DNA of 64,000 bases from Clostridium sp. JN-9 (GCF_004103695.1 NZ_CP035280.1:1860001-1924000), one strand, 5' to 3'. Shown: positions 45,846-56,379, counted from the first letter of the stretch. Program-made: numbers and translations. Notes: generated from the sequence alone by a model not told the origin.

Positions 45846-46109
45846 ATGTTTTGTGGAAGATTTGGTTATGGCGGATTTGGCAATGGTTTTGGAAGAGGCT
45901 TTGGCGGATTCAACAGCAGCTTTTTCTTAATAACAATGGGCATCAGAATTATTATTTTAATAGCTATTATCTTCATTATAGTTAAGCTGTTTAAAAAATA
46001 TACTAATAGCTCAAACAGTGCTCTTAAAATACTAGATGAAAAGTTTGCAAAGGGTGAGATTTCAGAAGAGGAATATTTAAAAAGAAAAAATATTATTTTT
46101 AAAAAGTAG
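45846..46109 (+). CDS. Small membrane protein with SHOCT domain
   Basis: 87 residues. Gly/Phe-rich N-terminus (FGYGGFGNGFGRGFGGF), one membrane helix (about 30-50, MGIRIIILIAIIFIIVKLF), then a C-terminal SHOCT motif (ALKILDEKFAKGEISEEEYLKRK). SHOCT is a short oligomerisation motif. The ribosome site is AGGAGG. It has its own terminator and precedes a two-component system. Confidence 0.85.
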   Translation: MFCGRFGYGGFGNGFGRGFGGFNSSFFLITMGIRIIILIAIIFIIVKLFKKYTNSSNSALKILDEKFAKGEISEEEYLKRKNIIFKK

Positions 46110-46111
46110 TA

Positions 46112-46136
46112 AACTAGAGGTTTCACCTCTAGTTTT
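46112..46136 (+). terminator. Terminator after the SHOCT gene
   Basis: AAACTAGAGGT-ttc-ACCTCTAGTTT, a perfect 11-bp stem with 3-base loop followed by a TA-rich run. Confidence 0.85.
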
Positions 46137-46184
46137 ATTATTATATAATTAAATATAAATGGTTATTCAATAGGGGTGGTTTTC

Positions 46185-46889
46185 TTGAATGGTAATGTAA
46201 AAATTTTAGTTGTGGATGATGAGCAGAAAATCCTTGATGTTATAAAGGCATATTTAATTAAAGAAGGATATGAAGTTGTAACTGCATTAGATGGTGCAGG
46301 TGCTTTAAATATTATAAATTCACAAACAATACATCTTGTCATATTAGACCTGATGCTTCCTAAAATTTCAGGTGAGGAAGTATGCAAGAATATAAGAGCA
46401 CATTCTCAGATTCCAATAATTATGCTTACAGCAAAAGCAGATGAAGACAATAAAATAGAGGGGCTTGCTATTGGTGCTGACGACTATATTACAAAACCTT
46501 TTAGTACCAGAGAATTAGTGGGAAGAGTTAAAGCTTTGCTTAGAAGAACATACAGAGAGGACAATACTTTAGCTGAGCATTTATCCTTTAATAATGGAGA
46601 TATTGAAGTTGATATTAATAAAATGATTGTTAAAAAAAATGGGAATCCCCTATCTTTTACCGTAAATGAATTTAAGGTTCTGGTGGTTCTTCTTTCAAAT
46701 CCAGGTGAAGTATTTTCTAGAGAAAAACTAGTGGAAAAAGCCTTTGGATATGACTATGGCGGAACTGATAGAAATATTGATACATATATTAAAAACATCA
46801 GACAGAAAATTGAGGATAATCCAAGAGAACCTGTTTATATTCAGACAATTTATGGGTTGGGTTACAAATTTGGGAGGAATAATCAGTGA
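46185..46889 (+). CDS. OmpR family response regulator
   Basis: About 234 residues: receiver domain (VVDDEQKI, D in LVILDLMLPKISG, K in YITKPFST) and C-terminal winged helix (SFTVNEFKVLVVLLSNPGEVFSREKL in part; RNIDTYIKNIRQKIEDNP). I start at TTG 46185, five bases after GGGGTGG; the GTG at 46176 lies inside that site. Its stop overlaps the kinase start by 4 bases. Confidence 0.94.
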   Translation: MNGNVKILVVDDEQKILDVIKAYLIKEGYEVVTALDGAGALNIINSQTIHLVILDLMLPKISGEEVCKNIRAHSQIPIIMLTAKADEDNKIEGLAIGADDYITKPFSTRELVGRVKALLRRTYREDNTLAEHLSFNNGDIEVDINKMIVKKNGNPLSFTVNEFKVLVVLLSNPGEVFSREKLVEKAFGYDYGGTDRNIDTYIKNIRQKIEDNPREPVYIQTIYGLGYKFGRNNQ

Positions 46890-48295
46890 AGGTTACATTA
46901 AAGAAAAAATTATCTTTTGGCTTTCTTGCAGCTGTACTGGGTTCATTAATAATTGCAGGTTTCATATCAAATGTTATGATAAACAAATTATTTAGCACCT
47001 ATTTAAAAAATGAAAATAATTCAAAGATTGATAAAGCTGTTACTATGGTAAGCGAATTATATGATGAAAATAATAAACTTTCTGATTCTGCAAAGCAGCA
47101 GCTTCAAAGATATTCTCAAATGGAAAATATGTGTATTGAAATTCTGGATTCAGATGGCGGGCAGATTTATACTTCTGGAATACCTAATCATAATGGTATG
47201 AAAAACATGGGTGCCATGATGGGCCATGGAATGCACAGTCTAATGACTAAAAACAATGGAGACTACACTGAAGAAAAGCATGATTTAATTAAAGGCAGCA
47301 AAAAAGCAGGCACTATAGTCTGCGGTTACTTTAGCAGTTCACTTATGACCAATGGTGCAGTAACATTTATTATGACTCTTAACAAATCCTTTGTTATCTC
47401 TGCAATAATAGCTTTAATATTTGGTTTATTGCTTAGCATTATGATTTCAAATCAGCTTTCAAAACCTTTAGTTGAAATAACACATACTGCCAATGAAATG
47501 AGAAATGGAAATCTTCAATTAAGGTCTGATGTAAATAGCAGCACAAAAGAAATACAAGACTTATCTCTTTCTATAAATTATCTAGCTGAAACCCTTAATC
47601 ATCAGGAAATTTACAGAAAAAGAATGACCTCAGATATGGCACATGAAATACGCACTCCATTAACTGTGTTAAAAACTCATGTGGAGGCATTAATTGACGG
47701 AATATGGGAACCAAGTACTGAGATATTTGAAAGTTTTTATGAAGAAATAGAAAGATTAAATAAATTAGTAGATAATTTAAGAGATTTATCAAAACTTGAG
47801 GAGTCCAAATTAAATTTAATTAAATGTAAATTTAATCTTTCTGATGAAATAAACAAAATAATTCTCAACTTTAAACCCCTGTTTGATAAAAGTAATTTTA
47901 ATTTAATGTGTGAAATTGATGATAATATAAATGTAATTATGGATAAGGATAAGCTTAATCAAATAATGCAAAATATAATTTTTAATGCTTATAAATATCT
48001 TAATACAAATGGTACTGTATTAGTAAGTTTGAAATCAAAACATGAAAATGCCATAATTAAAGTTTCAGATACTGGTGCAGGAATCAGTGAGGAAGATCTG
48101 CCCCACATATTTGAGAGATTTTACAGAAGTGATTCCTCGAGAGACACTCATACTGGAGGTTCAGGCTTAGGGCTTACCATTACAAAAACTTTAGTAGAAG
48201 CCCATAGTGGTTCAATTTCAGTTAATAGTAAGCTAGGTCATGGTTCGGAATTTACCATTGTTATGCCTGTAGTTGTAGCTAATAAAAACAATTAA
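46886..48295 (+). CDS. Sensor histidine kinase with Met/His-rich extracytoplasmic loop
   Basis: 469 residues. TM1 is about 9-32 and TM2 about 165-190, with an extracytoplasmic loop between them. Then come HAMP, the phosphoacceptor H-box (SDMAHEIRTPLTVLKTHVEAL) and a complete ATPase domain (N-box, DTGAGISEEDLPHIFERFYR, GGSGLGLTI). The loop has H102, M105, M108, M111, M112, H114, M116, H117 and M120, a density typical of Cu(I)/Ag(I) binding. A metal-sensing role is inference; no metal exporter gene is adjacent. GTG start with GGGAGG. Confidence 0.9.
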   Translation: MKVTLKKKLSFGFLAAVLGSLIIAGFISNVMINKLFSTYLKNENNSKIDKAVTMVSELYDENNKLSDSAKQQLQRYSQMENMCIEILDSDGGQIYTSGIPNHNGMKNMGAMMGHGMHSLMTKNNGDYTEEKHDLIKGSKKAGTIVCGYFSSSLMTNGAVTFIMTLNKSFVISAIIALIFGLLLSIMISNQLSKPLVEITHTANEMRNGNLQLRSDVNSSTKEIQDLSLSINYLAETLNHQEIYRKRMTSDMAHEIRTPLTVLKTHVEALIDGIWEPSTEIFESFYEEIERLNKLVDNLRDLSKLEESKLNLIKCKFNLSDEINKIILNFKPLFDKSNFNLMCEIDDNINVIMDKDKLNQIMQNIIFNAYKYLNTNGTVLVSLKSKHENAIIKVSDTGAGISEEDLPHIFERFYRSDSSRDTHTGGSGLGLTITKTLVEAHSGSISVNSKLGHGSEFTIVMPVVVANKNN

Positions 48296-48359
48296 AAGTG
48301 TCAACATGATGCTTTTCTTAATATCATATTACATAAGTAATTTTTGCCGAGGTGAAAAT

Positions 48360-48863
48360 TTGACTGCAAATGAATATTTTGAAAGCATCTATTCTCTTGA
48401 TCCAAGAAAGATTGCTGAAAGATATAAATTTCTTGGAGAAGGAATAAGCAGAAAAGTATATGCTTTAAATGAAGATTTAGTCGTAAAGGTTGCAAAAGGA
48501 TCTGAGGGAATTTATCAGAACTCAGTTGAACATTATGTATTTACCCATGCAGATAATAATTTCAGAAAATATTTATGCCCTATTATATGGTTTAAACCCA
48601 GATTACTGATTATGAAAAGAGCTGTCTCCTTTAAAAAAATCACAAGATCCAGATTTGTGGACTTAAGAACCATAAGACCCGAACCTAATTCATTAAATGA
48701 AATAAATTATTACACAAGTAAATTCTTCCTTTATTATAATGATATAAGATCAGCAGGTTCATGGGGGAAACTTGCTGATGAAAATGTTCTTATTGATTAT
48801 GGATGTACAAATGCTTTTGGAGATTATTATTATGATTTTATTTTCAGCTTCTTAAGATATTAA
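48360..48863 (+). CDS. Small protein-kinase-fold protein
   Basis: About 167 residues from TTG 48360, seven bases after GCCGAGGTG; the ATG at 48306 has no ribosome site. It contains kinase-like marks: a glycine-loop-like LGEGISRKVYAL, a VVKVAKG segment with the candidate ATP-lysine, and LADENVLIDYG resembling the catalytic Asn and DFG. It is much shorter than a standard kinase (~250 residues), lacking most of the C-lobe, so activity is doubtful. It follows the histidine kinase by 64 bases. Confidence 0.6.
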   Translation: MTANEYFESIYSLDPRKIAERYKFLGEGISRKVYALNEDLVVKVAKGSEGIYQNSVEHYVFTHADNNFRKYLCPIIWFKPRLLIMKRAVSFKKITRSRFVDLRTIRPEPNSLNEINYYTSKFFLYYNDIRSAGSWGKLADENVLIDYGCTNAFGDYYYDFIFSFLRY

Positions 48864-48872
48864 AATTTATTG

Positions 48873-50672
48873 TTAAAGGGTGTCTATTCCGGCTAATTTC
48901 ATTAAATATAAGGCATTAGTTGTAGTGGATACCCCTTTTCTCAGTTTATAATCGAAAAAAATCTTGTTATTTCTATAATATTCTTCAAAATGATAATTTT
49001 TGATTTGATTGTTTTCATTTTGTAAATCTCCTAATTCAAGGTCATGAGTTGAAACAAATCCAATAGCATCTTTTTTGCTTAATTTATTTAAAAGCATCTT
49101 TGCGCCAATATGCCTGTCATAGGAATTTGTTCCTTTGAAAATCTCATCAAGCAGAAACAGTACCTTTTTATTTTCATTTACTGCTTTAATTATTTTTTTT
49201 ATCTTTAATAATTCTGCATAGAAAGATGAGATGTTTTCTTCTATATTGTCACTGGTACGCATACATGTAAAGATATCCATTTTAGAACAGCTGAAACTTT
49301 CTGCACATACTGGTGATCCTGCATATGCCAGAACTAAATTAACTCCAACAGTTCTTAACAATGTACTTTTCCCTGACATATTTGAACCTGTAACTAAAAT
49401 TATTTTTTCACTGTCCCCTATTTTTAAATCATTGCATACTCTGTTTTTAGTTATAAGAGGATGGCCCATATTTTTACTATAGATAAACAATTTATTTTCT
49501 TGAAATTTCGGCATGGTCCAGTGAGCATTATCATGTTGCAATATGGAAATGCTGCATAAGGACTCCATTTCACCAATAACATTAAGCCATACATTTATAT
49601 TGGGCCCTGATACCTTTTTCCATTTATCTAGTGCAAACATGTATTGATAATCCCATAAAGTTAAAATATTTAAAATAATATAAATTAAATTATTTCTATC
49701 TGAGATAAGTCTGGAAAGTTTAACTAATGCATTTATTTGGTTAGTGGAACTGCAGCCATTGCTGTCATATAATTTTGATTGTAAATCTTTTAAATAGCTG
49801 CAGTGAAATTTTGCTTTTTCTATATTCTTAAGAAGATTCATATATGTTAAAATATCTTTCTTATATAAATTTATCAGTTCCAAATATTTAACTCTTTTTG
49901 TTTTTTTATAATACACTAAAAAAACCTGAAAAATAACAAATATTGAAAGAATATATACAGGTATTAAGTGTAATGGAAAATATAAAACTGCCATAAATAT
50001 TGTTAACAGGGGAGTATATCTAATTAAATTAAGCTGACTTTTATCACTATCAGTGCTGATTGTTTCCTTTGCCCATTTAATTAATTCTTCCGGATTTTTC
50101 ATATCTTGAAAGTTAATCTTCCCTTCGGATTGAAATCTTTGCCTCCATCCTGTTTTTTTTGATAACTCAATTACAGCTTTTTGCCTTTCATAAATTTCTT
50201 TAGGTGTATAATCAGCATTTGTTAAAGTTTTTCTCAAAGTTTGTTTGCCGGTATAAGTAACTGTGGAATTTATATATTGAAACAAGGAACCTTTTCCGAA
50301 AATGTCCAGATCATAAGAATACTGGTGTAATTCATCTTTAAATTCTTCTCCATTATCTTTAAAATCAGTCCAGTTTCCCTGGGCCCTTTCTATTGAATCT
50401 TTATTAATGCCTATTATGTTTAAGCATAGTTTTTTGTGATATCTTATTTTATTTTGAATATTTATTAAGACTCCATATAAAATTAAAAATATCAATATTA
50501 TACTTGCTTCCATAAAATACAGCTTTATTTTGTGAAAATATATTATTAATACAGCTGAAAATAAAAAAACAAATAATCTTAGTGCTGCTGTATAATTATA
50601 TTGCCTTGTAAGTTTAGCCTCAAGCCTTGTATACTTTTCCTTACGCCTGTTATATGATTCAATTACATTCAT
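48873..50672 (-). CDS. Membrane-anchored MutS family ATPase
   Basis: 599 residues. The C-terminal ~200 form a MutS-type ATPase: Walker A LVTGSNMSGKSTLLRTVG, then ENISSFYAELLKIK, Walker B VLFLLDEIFKGTNSYDRH and the VSTHDLELGDL switch. Two hydrophobic pairs (about 28-70 and 215-255) should anchor it in the membrane. It lacks the mismatch-recognition and Smr domains, so it is not a standard MutS or MutS2. The function of this membrane subgroup is unknown. Confidence 0.85.
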   Translation of the reverse strand: MNVIESYNRRKEKYTRLEAKLTRQYNYTAALRLFVFLFSAVLIIYFHKIKLYFMEASIILIFLILYGVLINIQNKIRYHKKLCLNIIGINKDSIERAQGNWTDFKDNGEEFKDELHQYSYDLDIFGKGSLFQYINSTVTYTGKQTLRKTLTNADYTPKEIYERQKAVIELSKKTGWRQRFQSEGKINFQDMKNPEELIKWAKETISTDSDKSQLNLIRYTPLLTIFMAVLYFPLHLIPVYILSIFVIFQVFLVYYKKTKRVKYLELINLYKKDILTYMNLLKNIEKAKFHCSYLKDLQSKLYDSNGCSSTNQINALVKLSRLISDRNNLIYIILNILTLWDYQYMFALDKWKKVSGPNINVWLNVIGEMESLCSISILQHDNAHWTMPKFQENKLFIYSKNMGHPLITKNRVCNDLKIGDSEKIILVTGSNMSGKSTLLRTVGVNLVLAYAGSPVCAESFSCSKMDIFTCMRTSDNIEENISSFYAELLKIKKIIKAVNENKKVLFLLDEIFKGTNSYDRHIGAKMLLNKLSKKDAIGFVSTHDLELGDLQNENNQIKNYHFEEYYRNNKIFFDYKLRKGVSTTTNALYLMKLAGIDTL

Positions 50673-50778
50673 TTATCACTGTCTCCTCTTTTTACTATTA
50701 ACCCATACAATAACTATTATACTTTTATTTTTATAAATTATAAATGATATGTTTATAAATTCAGAGATTTCGCATCTA

Positions 50779-50811
50779 AATTCCAGTAAAAGATTTACTT
50801 TTACTGGAATT
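50779..50811. repeat. Perfect 14-bp inverted repeat near the IS4-type element
   Basis: AATTCCAGTAAAAG pairs with CTTTTACTGGAATT around ATTTA. A related TACTGGAAATT occurs in inverted orientation near 52260-52280 beyond the transposase, so this could be an element end as well as a terminator. Confidence 0.55.
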
Positions 50812-50931
50812 GTATTTTATTGTACTTTCTTACATGGCTGGTAAATCAACAGACCGATATGTCGAAAAAATAGTTATAATTACCCTTACCCTAAGAAATT
50901 TTAATAATCGATTTCCAATTTTATTTTTATA

Positions 50932-52185
50932 TTAAGTCTTTTTAAATATTGGATTATTCCAGTTGTCATCTATAGTAAATCTTTCATCTTTTATATCTTC
51001 AATAATATCTATTTGAAGCATCCGTTTCTTTCTAAAACCTCTGATACATCTAAAAAAATATAACTGCATCAGATTAAACGCTATAATTATAAACATCAGT
51101 ACTGTCTCTACGCCCGTAGGGCTATGAAGAAAGCAATGATCTAAATGCCATTCTGTTTTAAGCTGATGAAAGGCATTATTTTCTATATCCCACCTCTTGT
51201 GCATTATCTTCCACAAGGTTTCTACTGAGGCAAATTTGTCTGTTGTTATAATCCAGCCTTCTTTAATTTCTACCTTATCTCCAGTATGAATTTCTTCTAT
51301 AAACCTTATAAATCTAACTTTGATAGTCGGATCTGATATTTCAAAATTATCTTCATCCCAAGCTTTAATTTTGGTATAGTCTTTACTTCCCTGCTTTACA
51401 ATCCATTTCTTATCAGCCTCACGGCGCTTAAATAGAGCTAATGCATCCTTTACAATGAGAAGACGCTCATCTTTAACTCTTACTACTGCATTCATTCCTA
51501 TTGAAAGGACTTCTTTTATCCAAGTAGATTTACAATATAAAGCATCAGCTACTATAATATCGGCAAAATGGTGATATTTACGATATAATTTTTTTATTAA
51601 TCTTATACCTCCGGTGATTTCACCTTCATCTTTATTCGAACTATCTTTCTTAGGTTCAAGCATTTCTTGTCCTAAAATAACATGGGGATCCGAACCTACG
51701 GTAGTACAAACTACAGATCTGTGGAAATGACGAGTAGTGCCATCCTTATTCTTTCGTGAAAGACATTTGTCACAAAATTTTTTAGCACTTTCAAATAATT
51801 CTACACCATCTACAGCAACTACCTTTAAGCCATCTATGGTACCATTTCTAAATATCTTATTTTTTATCGTAGTTCTAATTATACTATCATGAATATTTTT
51901 CAAACCATTCAAATCAAAATCACTTAAGCAGCGCCTAACGGCATCAATGTGAATCATTTTAGTGTTTTTAGGTAATACTTTTTTAAATTTACCTTTTTTA
52001 AGCCAATGCTCTAACCTGTTGAAACTTCTTATTTGAAGCATAAATCCAAACAAAACTACAAAGGTGATTGTTGAAATTTTTACTAGAGATTTTATCTTTT
52101 TATCCTCTAAGGTATTGATTTTTTCACCTATATCGTATACTTTATTAATATAGGTGAGCATTTGTTTTAAATAACTTTTATTCAT
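50932..52185 (-). CDS. IS4-like DDE transposase
   Basis: 417 residues. DDE residues are readable: D in GLKVVAVDGVELFESAKKF, D in HFADIIVADALYCKSTW, and the late KRWDIENNAFHQLKTEWHLDH block with the conserved E. It appears complete. Candidate inverted ends sharing TACTGGAA.TT lie near 50795-50812 and 52260-52280, giving an element of roughly 1.5 kb, but target duplications were not identified. It separates the MutS-like gene from the Clp gene. Confidence 0.87.
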   Translation of the reverse strand: MNKSYLKQMLTYINKVYDIGEKINTLEDKKIKSLVKISTITFVVLFGFMLQIRSFNRLEHWLKKGKFKKVLPKNTKMIHIDAVRRCLSDFDLNGLKNIHDSIIRTTIKNKIFRNGTIDGLKVVAVDGVELFESAKKFCDKCLSRKNKDGTTRHFHRSVVCTTVGSDPHVILGQEMLEPKKDSSNKDEGEITGGIRLIKKLYRKYHHFADIIVADALYCKSTWIKEVLSIGMNAVVRVKDERLLIVKDALALFKRREADKKWIVKQGSKDYTKIKAWDEDNFEISDPTIKVRFIRFIEEIHTGDKVEIKEGWIITTDKFASVETLWKIMHKRWDIENNAFHQLKTEWHLDHCFLHSPTGVETVLMFIIIAFNLMQLYFFRCIRGFRKKRMLQIDIIEDIKDERFTIDDNWNNPIFKKT

Positions 52186-52445
52186 CTTAAGGCATCCTTT
52201 CTATTGTGTTGTGCAAAACTATTATAAAAAGGATGCTTTTATTATGCAAATTTTTTTTATAATTTCCAGTAGAAATCGGATTTTACAATGTTTTTATTAA
52301 ATACTAGCAAATCAATATAAATCAGCGGGCTGCGCCCTAAAACTTTTTTAGGTGCTAAACTTCTGTTATAAATTATTAATTATGTTAAATTTGACTTATT
52401 TGATATAATATATATATCTTTAAGAAAACATTGGAGATGATACTT

Positions 52446-54719
52446 GTGGTAATGTGCTCGGTTTGTAAAAAAAATGTAGCAGTAATATTTACCAATAACA
52501 TTGTAAATGGTAAACAGGAATTAACAGGATACTGTATCCCCTGCGCTAAAAAGCTGGGAATTTCTCCTTTATCTAATATGATGGGAAATATGAATATGAA
52601 TGAAGATGATTTAGAAAATCTGAATCAGCAGATGGGTGAAGTCCTTGGAAGTATGGATCTTGATAATATGAATTCAAATAATCCATTAATGAATATGTTT
52701 GATGGTGCTCTTGCAGGCTCTCAAAATAAGAATGAAATTGAAAGTGAAAATGATGCAAATACTAGGAAATCTAATGAGGCAGCTGCATCATCTGAAGTTA
52801 AAAAGAAAAAGCCAAAGTCAAGGAAGCATTTGGATGCATATGGGATAAATCTTACTGAAAAGGCAAAGAGAAATGAAATAGACGAAGTAATAGGAAGACA
52901 AAGAGAAATTGACAGAGTTATTCAGATATTAAACAGACGTACTAAGAATAATCCTATTTTAATTGGAGAAGCAGGTGTTGGCAAAACAGCCATAGCCGAG
53001 GGTTTGGCAGTTAGAATTGTAGAAAAGAAAGTACCAGTTAGATTTTTTGATACTGAAATTTATCAGCTGGAACTTACATCTATTGTGGCAGGTACACAAT
53101 TTCGAGGACAGTTTGAATCAAGAATGAAGGGAATCATTGATGAAGTCAAAGAAAACGGTAATATAATATTAATAATTGATGAAATTCAAAATATCATGGG
53201 GGCAGGAAGTGCAGAAAATGGCTCTTTAAATGCTGCTAATATTTTAAAACCTGCATTGGCAAAGGGTGAAGTTCAGATAATTGGCGCTACTACAATTGAA
53301 GAATACAGAAAATATATAGAAAAAGACTCTGCCCTTGAAAGAAGATTTCAGCCTGTTTTAGTAGAAGAGCCTTCAGTAGATGATACAATTGAAATTTTAA
53401 AAGGTATAAAAGGTTATTATGAAAATTATCATAAAATAATAATACCTGATGATATAATTGAAGCTGCTGTAAAGCTGTCAGAAAGATATATAACAGACAG
53501 ATTTTTACCTGATAAAGCTATTGATGTAATTGATGAAGCAGGCTCAAGAGCTAACTTAAGGAACAAAGGCCTTGTGGAATTAGAAGCTTTAAAGGAAGAA
53601 CTTTCTAAGGTTAAAGAAAATATATTATTCTCATCAAGCCATGAAGATTATGAAGCAGCTGCAGAAAATAAAGTCAAAGAAATCAGGCTGGAAGAAAAAA
53701 TAAAATCTTTTGAAAATCAGGGCAGCAAAGTAGTTCTCACATTAGAAGATGTTGCTTCCGTAGTTGAGGCATGGACAAAAGTACCTGTACAAAAAATAAC
53801 TGAAATTGAAGCAGAGAAGCTGTTAAATCTTGAGGAAAGGCTTCATAAGAGAATAATAGGCCAGAATGAAGCCGTATCAAGTGTATCAAGAACTATAAGA
53901 AGAAATAGATCAGGCTTTAAAAAGTTTAAAAAGCCGGCATCTTTTATATTCGTTGGCCCTACAGGAGTAGGTAAAACAGAATTAGCCAAAGCTCTGGCAG
54001 ATGAGTTATTTGAAAATGAAAAGGCATTAATTAGAATTGATATGTCAGAGTATATGGAAAAACATACTGTTTCAAAGTTAATTGGGGCCCCTCCTGGATA
54101 TATTGGATATGATAATGGAGGTCAGCTTACTGAAAAGGTAAGAAGAAACCCCTATTCCATAATTCTTCTGGATGAAATTGAAAAAGCCCATCCAGATGTA
54201 TTTAACATTCTTCTTCAAATATTAGAAGATGGAAGATTAACCGACGGTCAGGGAAGAACAGTTCATTTTGAAAATACAATTTTAATTATGACTTCAAATG
54301 CCGGAACTAGTTTTAAATCAAATGGTATAGGCTTTTCAAGAGATAATTATGAAGCCCTGTCCGATAAGGTTTCAACAGTGTTAAAGGAGACGTTCAGACC
54401 GGAGTTTCTAAATAGAATTGACGAATGCATAATTTTTACTGAATTAAACAAAGATGAGTTAAGACAGATCCTGGATTTAATGTTAAAAGAAATATTAAAT
54501 GAGGCAAGAGAAAAAAATATTCAGGTTAACGTATCTGATGAAGTAAAGGAGTTCCTGCTTTCAAAAGGATATGATAAAAAATATGGTGCCAGACCACTGC
54601 GCCGTACTCTTCAGAAATATGTAGAAGATGAATTAGCAGAATTATACCTTAAAGGTAAAATTAAAGATGGCAGTACTGTAAATTTATCATTGTCTAATGG
54701 TAAAATCATTTTTGAATAA
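52446..54719 (+). CDS. ClpC-like AAA+ unfoldase with N-terminal zinc finger
   Basis: About 757 residues. Two AAA+ modules are intact: D1 with [13 protein letters not shown] and [14 protein letters not shown]2 with [14 protein letters not shown] and [14 protein letters not shown]. The usual double Clp-N domain is replaced by a short zinc-finger-like CSVC...CIPC segment and a Met/Asn/Asp-rich linker (about 45-95). GIGF in D2 could be the ClpP-docking loop. It probably unfolds proteins for ClpP or acts as a chaperone. Start is GTG 52446 at nine bases from GGAG; TTG 52431 would include that site. Confidence 0.85.
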   Translation: MVMCSVCKKNVAVIFTNNIVNGKQELTGYCIPCAKKLGISPLSNMMGNMNMNEDDLENLNQQMGEVLGSMDLDNMNSNNPLMNMFDGALAGSQNKNEIESENDANTRKSNEAAASSEVKKKKPKSRKHLDAYGINLTEKAKRNEIDEVIGRQREIDRVIQILNRRTKNNPILIGEAGVGKTAIAEGLAVRIVEKKVPVRFFDTEIYQLELTSIVAGTQFRGQFESRMKGIIDEVKENGNIILIIDEIQNIMGAGSAENGSLNAANILKPALAKGEVQIIGATTIEEYRKYIEKDSALERRFQPVLVEEPSVDDTIEILKGIKGYYENYHKIIIPDDIIEAAVKLSERYITDRFLPDKAIDVIDEAGSRANLRNKGLVELEALKEELSKVKENILFSSSHEDYEAAAENKVKEIRLEEKIKSFENQGSKVVLTLEDVASVVEAWTKVPVQKITEIEAEKLLNLEERLHKRIIGQNEAVSSVSRTIRRNRSGFKKFKKPASFIFVGPTGVGKTELAKALADELFENEKALIRIDMSEYMEKHTVSKLIGAPPGYIGYDNGGQLTEKVRRNPYSIILLDEIEKAHPDVFNILLQILEDGRLTDGQGRTVHFENTILIMTSNAGTSFKSNGIGFSRDNYEALSDKVSTVLKETFRPEFLNRIDECIIFTELNKDELRQILDLMLKEILNEAREKNIQVNVSDEVKEFLLSKGYDKKYGARPLRRTLQKYVEDELAELYLKGKIKDGSTVNLSLSNGKIIFE

Positions 54720-54746
54720 ATAATAGAAGAATTGAAAAAAGATTAT

Positions 54747-54777
54747 GAAAGATAGTGGGAATAAGCCACTATCTTTC
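54747..54777 (+). terminator. Terminator after the Clp gene
   Basis: GAAAGATAGTGG pairs with CCACTATCTTTC around a 7-base loop. The following T-run is short. Confidence 0.75.
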
Positions 54778-54933
54778 ATTGCTTATGTACATAATTTAAT
54801 AAACTGCTTATTTATTACTTTAAATTTGCAATTTTAATATCATACTGCATAATTTGTAGTTGAAATAATGCACATTTTGTCTTATTATATTTATATTAAG
54901 CTTAATTATATATTTACTATTAGGAGGAATATT

Positions 54934-56379
54934 ATGACAAACAAAAGAAGCTTTGGTTTATGGACTCTTATAATGTTAATTTTTGTGCCTACATTTGGAT
55001 TTGGTAATATAACCAACAATGCAGTGGCACTAGGACCAGCATCTATTCCATCATGGTTAGTGGTTTCATTATTGTTTTTTCTTCCATTATCAGGTATGTT
55101 TGCTGAGTTAGCATCAGTAAATAAAGGCAAAGAAGGAGGAATATACTCCTGGATAGAAAGCGGCCTTGGCTCAAAATGGGCTTATATAGGCACATGGTCA
55201 TATTTCATTGCTAACTTATTTTATTTACAGCTGGTTTTTTCGAAAATACCAGTAATGGTGTCTTGGGCTATATTTGGAGAAAATAGATTTAACGATTCAA
55301 ATGCTCACTTGCTGCCATATATAGCAATATTTCTTGCAATTCTATTAACTTATATTGCAACAACAGGAGTAAAAAAGTTCTCGAAACTTAGTAATTTTGG
55401 TGGTAAATTTACTATTGCCGCAACAATTATTTTTATAGTTATGGCATTTATAGGATACTTAGCTGGTACACCTTCTGCTTCAGAATTTTCTACTGCAACG
55501 GTTGTACCAAAATTTGATTTAACTTATTTTTCAACATTTTCATGGCTGCTATTTTCAGTTGCCGGGGCGGAAGTTGCAGGTACATATATAGGTGAAGTAA
55601 AAGACCCAGATAAAACATTTCCAAAGGGCGTAATACTTGCCACAATATTTGTTGCTGCTGCCTATGTAATTGGATCTTTTGCAGTATGCTTAATTGCCTC
55701 ACCAGAAGTTTTAACAAAAGCTGGTCTTAAAGATGCAAACTATGTTGTGTATAAAATTTTAGCTCAGAATTTTGGCTTAAATGGTAAAATAGTAGTTCAG
55801 ATATATGCAGCAATATTAACTCTCACATCAATTGCCGCATATGTAGTATGGCTTGAATCACCTATCAGAGCTATGTTCTCAGAAGTACCTGAAGGTACAT
55901 TTCCAAAGTTCCTGACAAAAAAACAGGAAGACGGTACTTTAAAGAATGCATTATGGATTCAATGTATTGTTGTATTAATTTTAATAATTGCGCCGCTTGT
56001 TGGTTTGAATTCTATTGATTCATTCTTCCAACTGCTGACGAACCTTTCTGCATTATCATTGATAATTCCTTATATTATCCTTGCTGTTGCTTATTTAAAG
56101 TTTAGATTAAAAGGCAATACTCCCCCATTTGTAATGTTTAAATCAAAAAAATCTGTTGTATTTGTTTCAGCAACGGTATTTATTTTGGGTATTGTTGCTT
56201 TCTTTGGAGCAGGAATTGATTCTATATCACAGGCTAAAACTGTATCTGAAGCTGTAAAATCAATAATTATGACATATGGAGGACCTATAATATTAATTTT
56301 ATTAGGATACTTAATTGTACTTATAAATAAACTTACAGCTAAGGCCGAAGAAGATATAAGTAATTCTAAATCTGCATAA
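54934..56379 (+). CDS. APC family amino-acid permease/antiporter
   Basis: About 481 residues with 12 or so membrane helices. The APC signature appears near the start (FGFGNITNNAVALGPASIPSWL and GIYSWIESGLGSKWAYIG). The subgroup pattern (FSVAGAEVAGTYIGEVKDP) is like glutamate/GABA-type antiporters. The substrate is not predictable. Start ATG 54934 follows AGGAGGAAT; the frame from 54868 adds 22 residues without a ribosome site. The repeat and half-terminator downstream are interrupted by mobile DNA. Confidence 0.9.
   Translation: MTNKRSFGLWTLIMLIFVPTFGFGNITNNAVALGPASIPSWLVVSLLFFLPLSGMFAELASVNKGKEGGIYSWIESGLGSKWAYIGTWSYFIANLFYLQLVFSKIPVMVSWAIFGENRFNDSNAHLLPYIAIFLAILLTYIATTGVKKFSKLSNFGGKFTIAATIIFIVMAFIGYLAGTPSASEFSTATVVPKFDLTYFSTFSWLLFSVAGAEVAGTYIGEVKDPDKTFPKGVILATIFVAAAYVIGSFAVCLIASPEVLTKAGLKDANYVVYKILAQNFGLNGKIVVQIYAAILTLTSIAAYVVWLESPIRAMFSEVPEGTFPKFLTKKQEDGTLKNALWIQCIVVLILIIAPLVGLNSIDSFFQLLTNLSALSLIIPYIILAVAYLKFRLKGNTPPFVMFKSKKSVVFVSATVFILGIVAFFGAGIDSISQAKTVSEAVKSIIMTYGGPIILILLGYLIVLINKLTAKAEEDISNSKSA

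Noticed and set aside
50932-52185. Exact boundaries of the IS4-type element
   Set aside because: Candidate inverted ends share only about 11 bases and no target duplication was found, so no mobile_element span is given.
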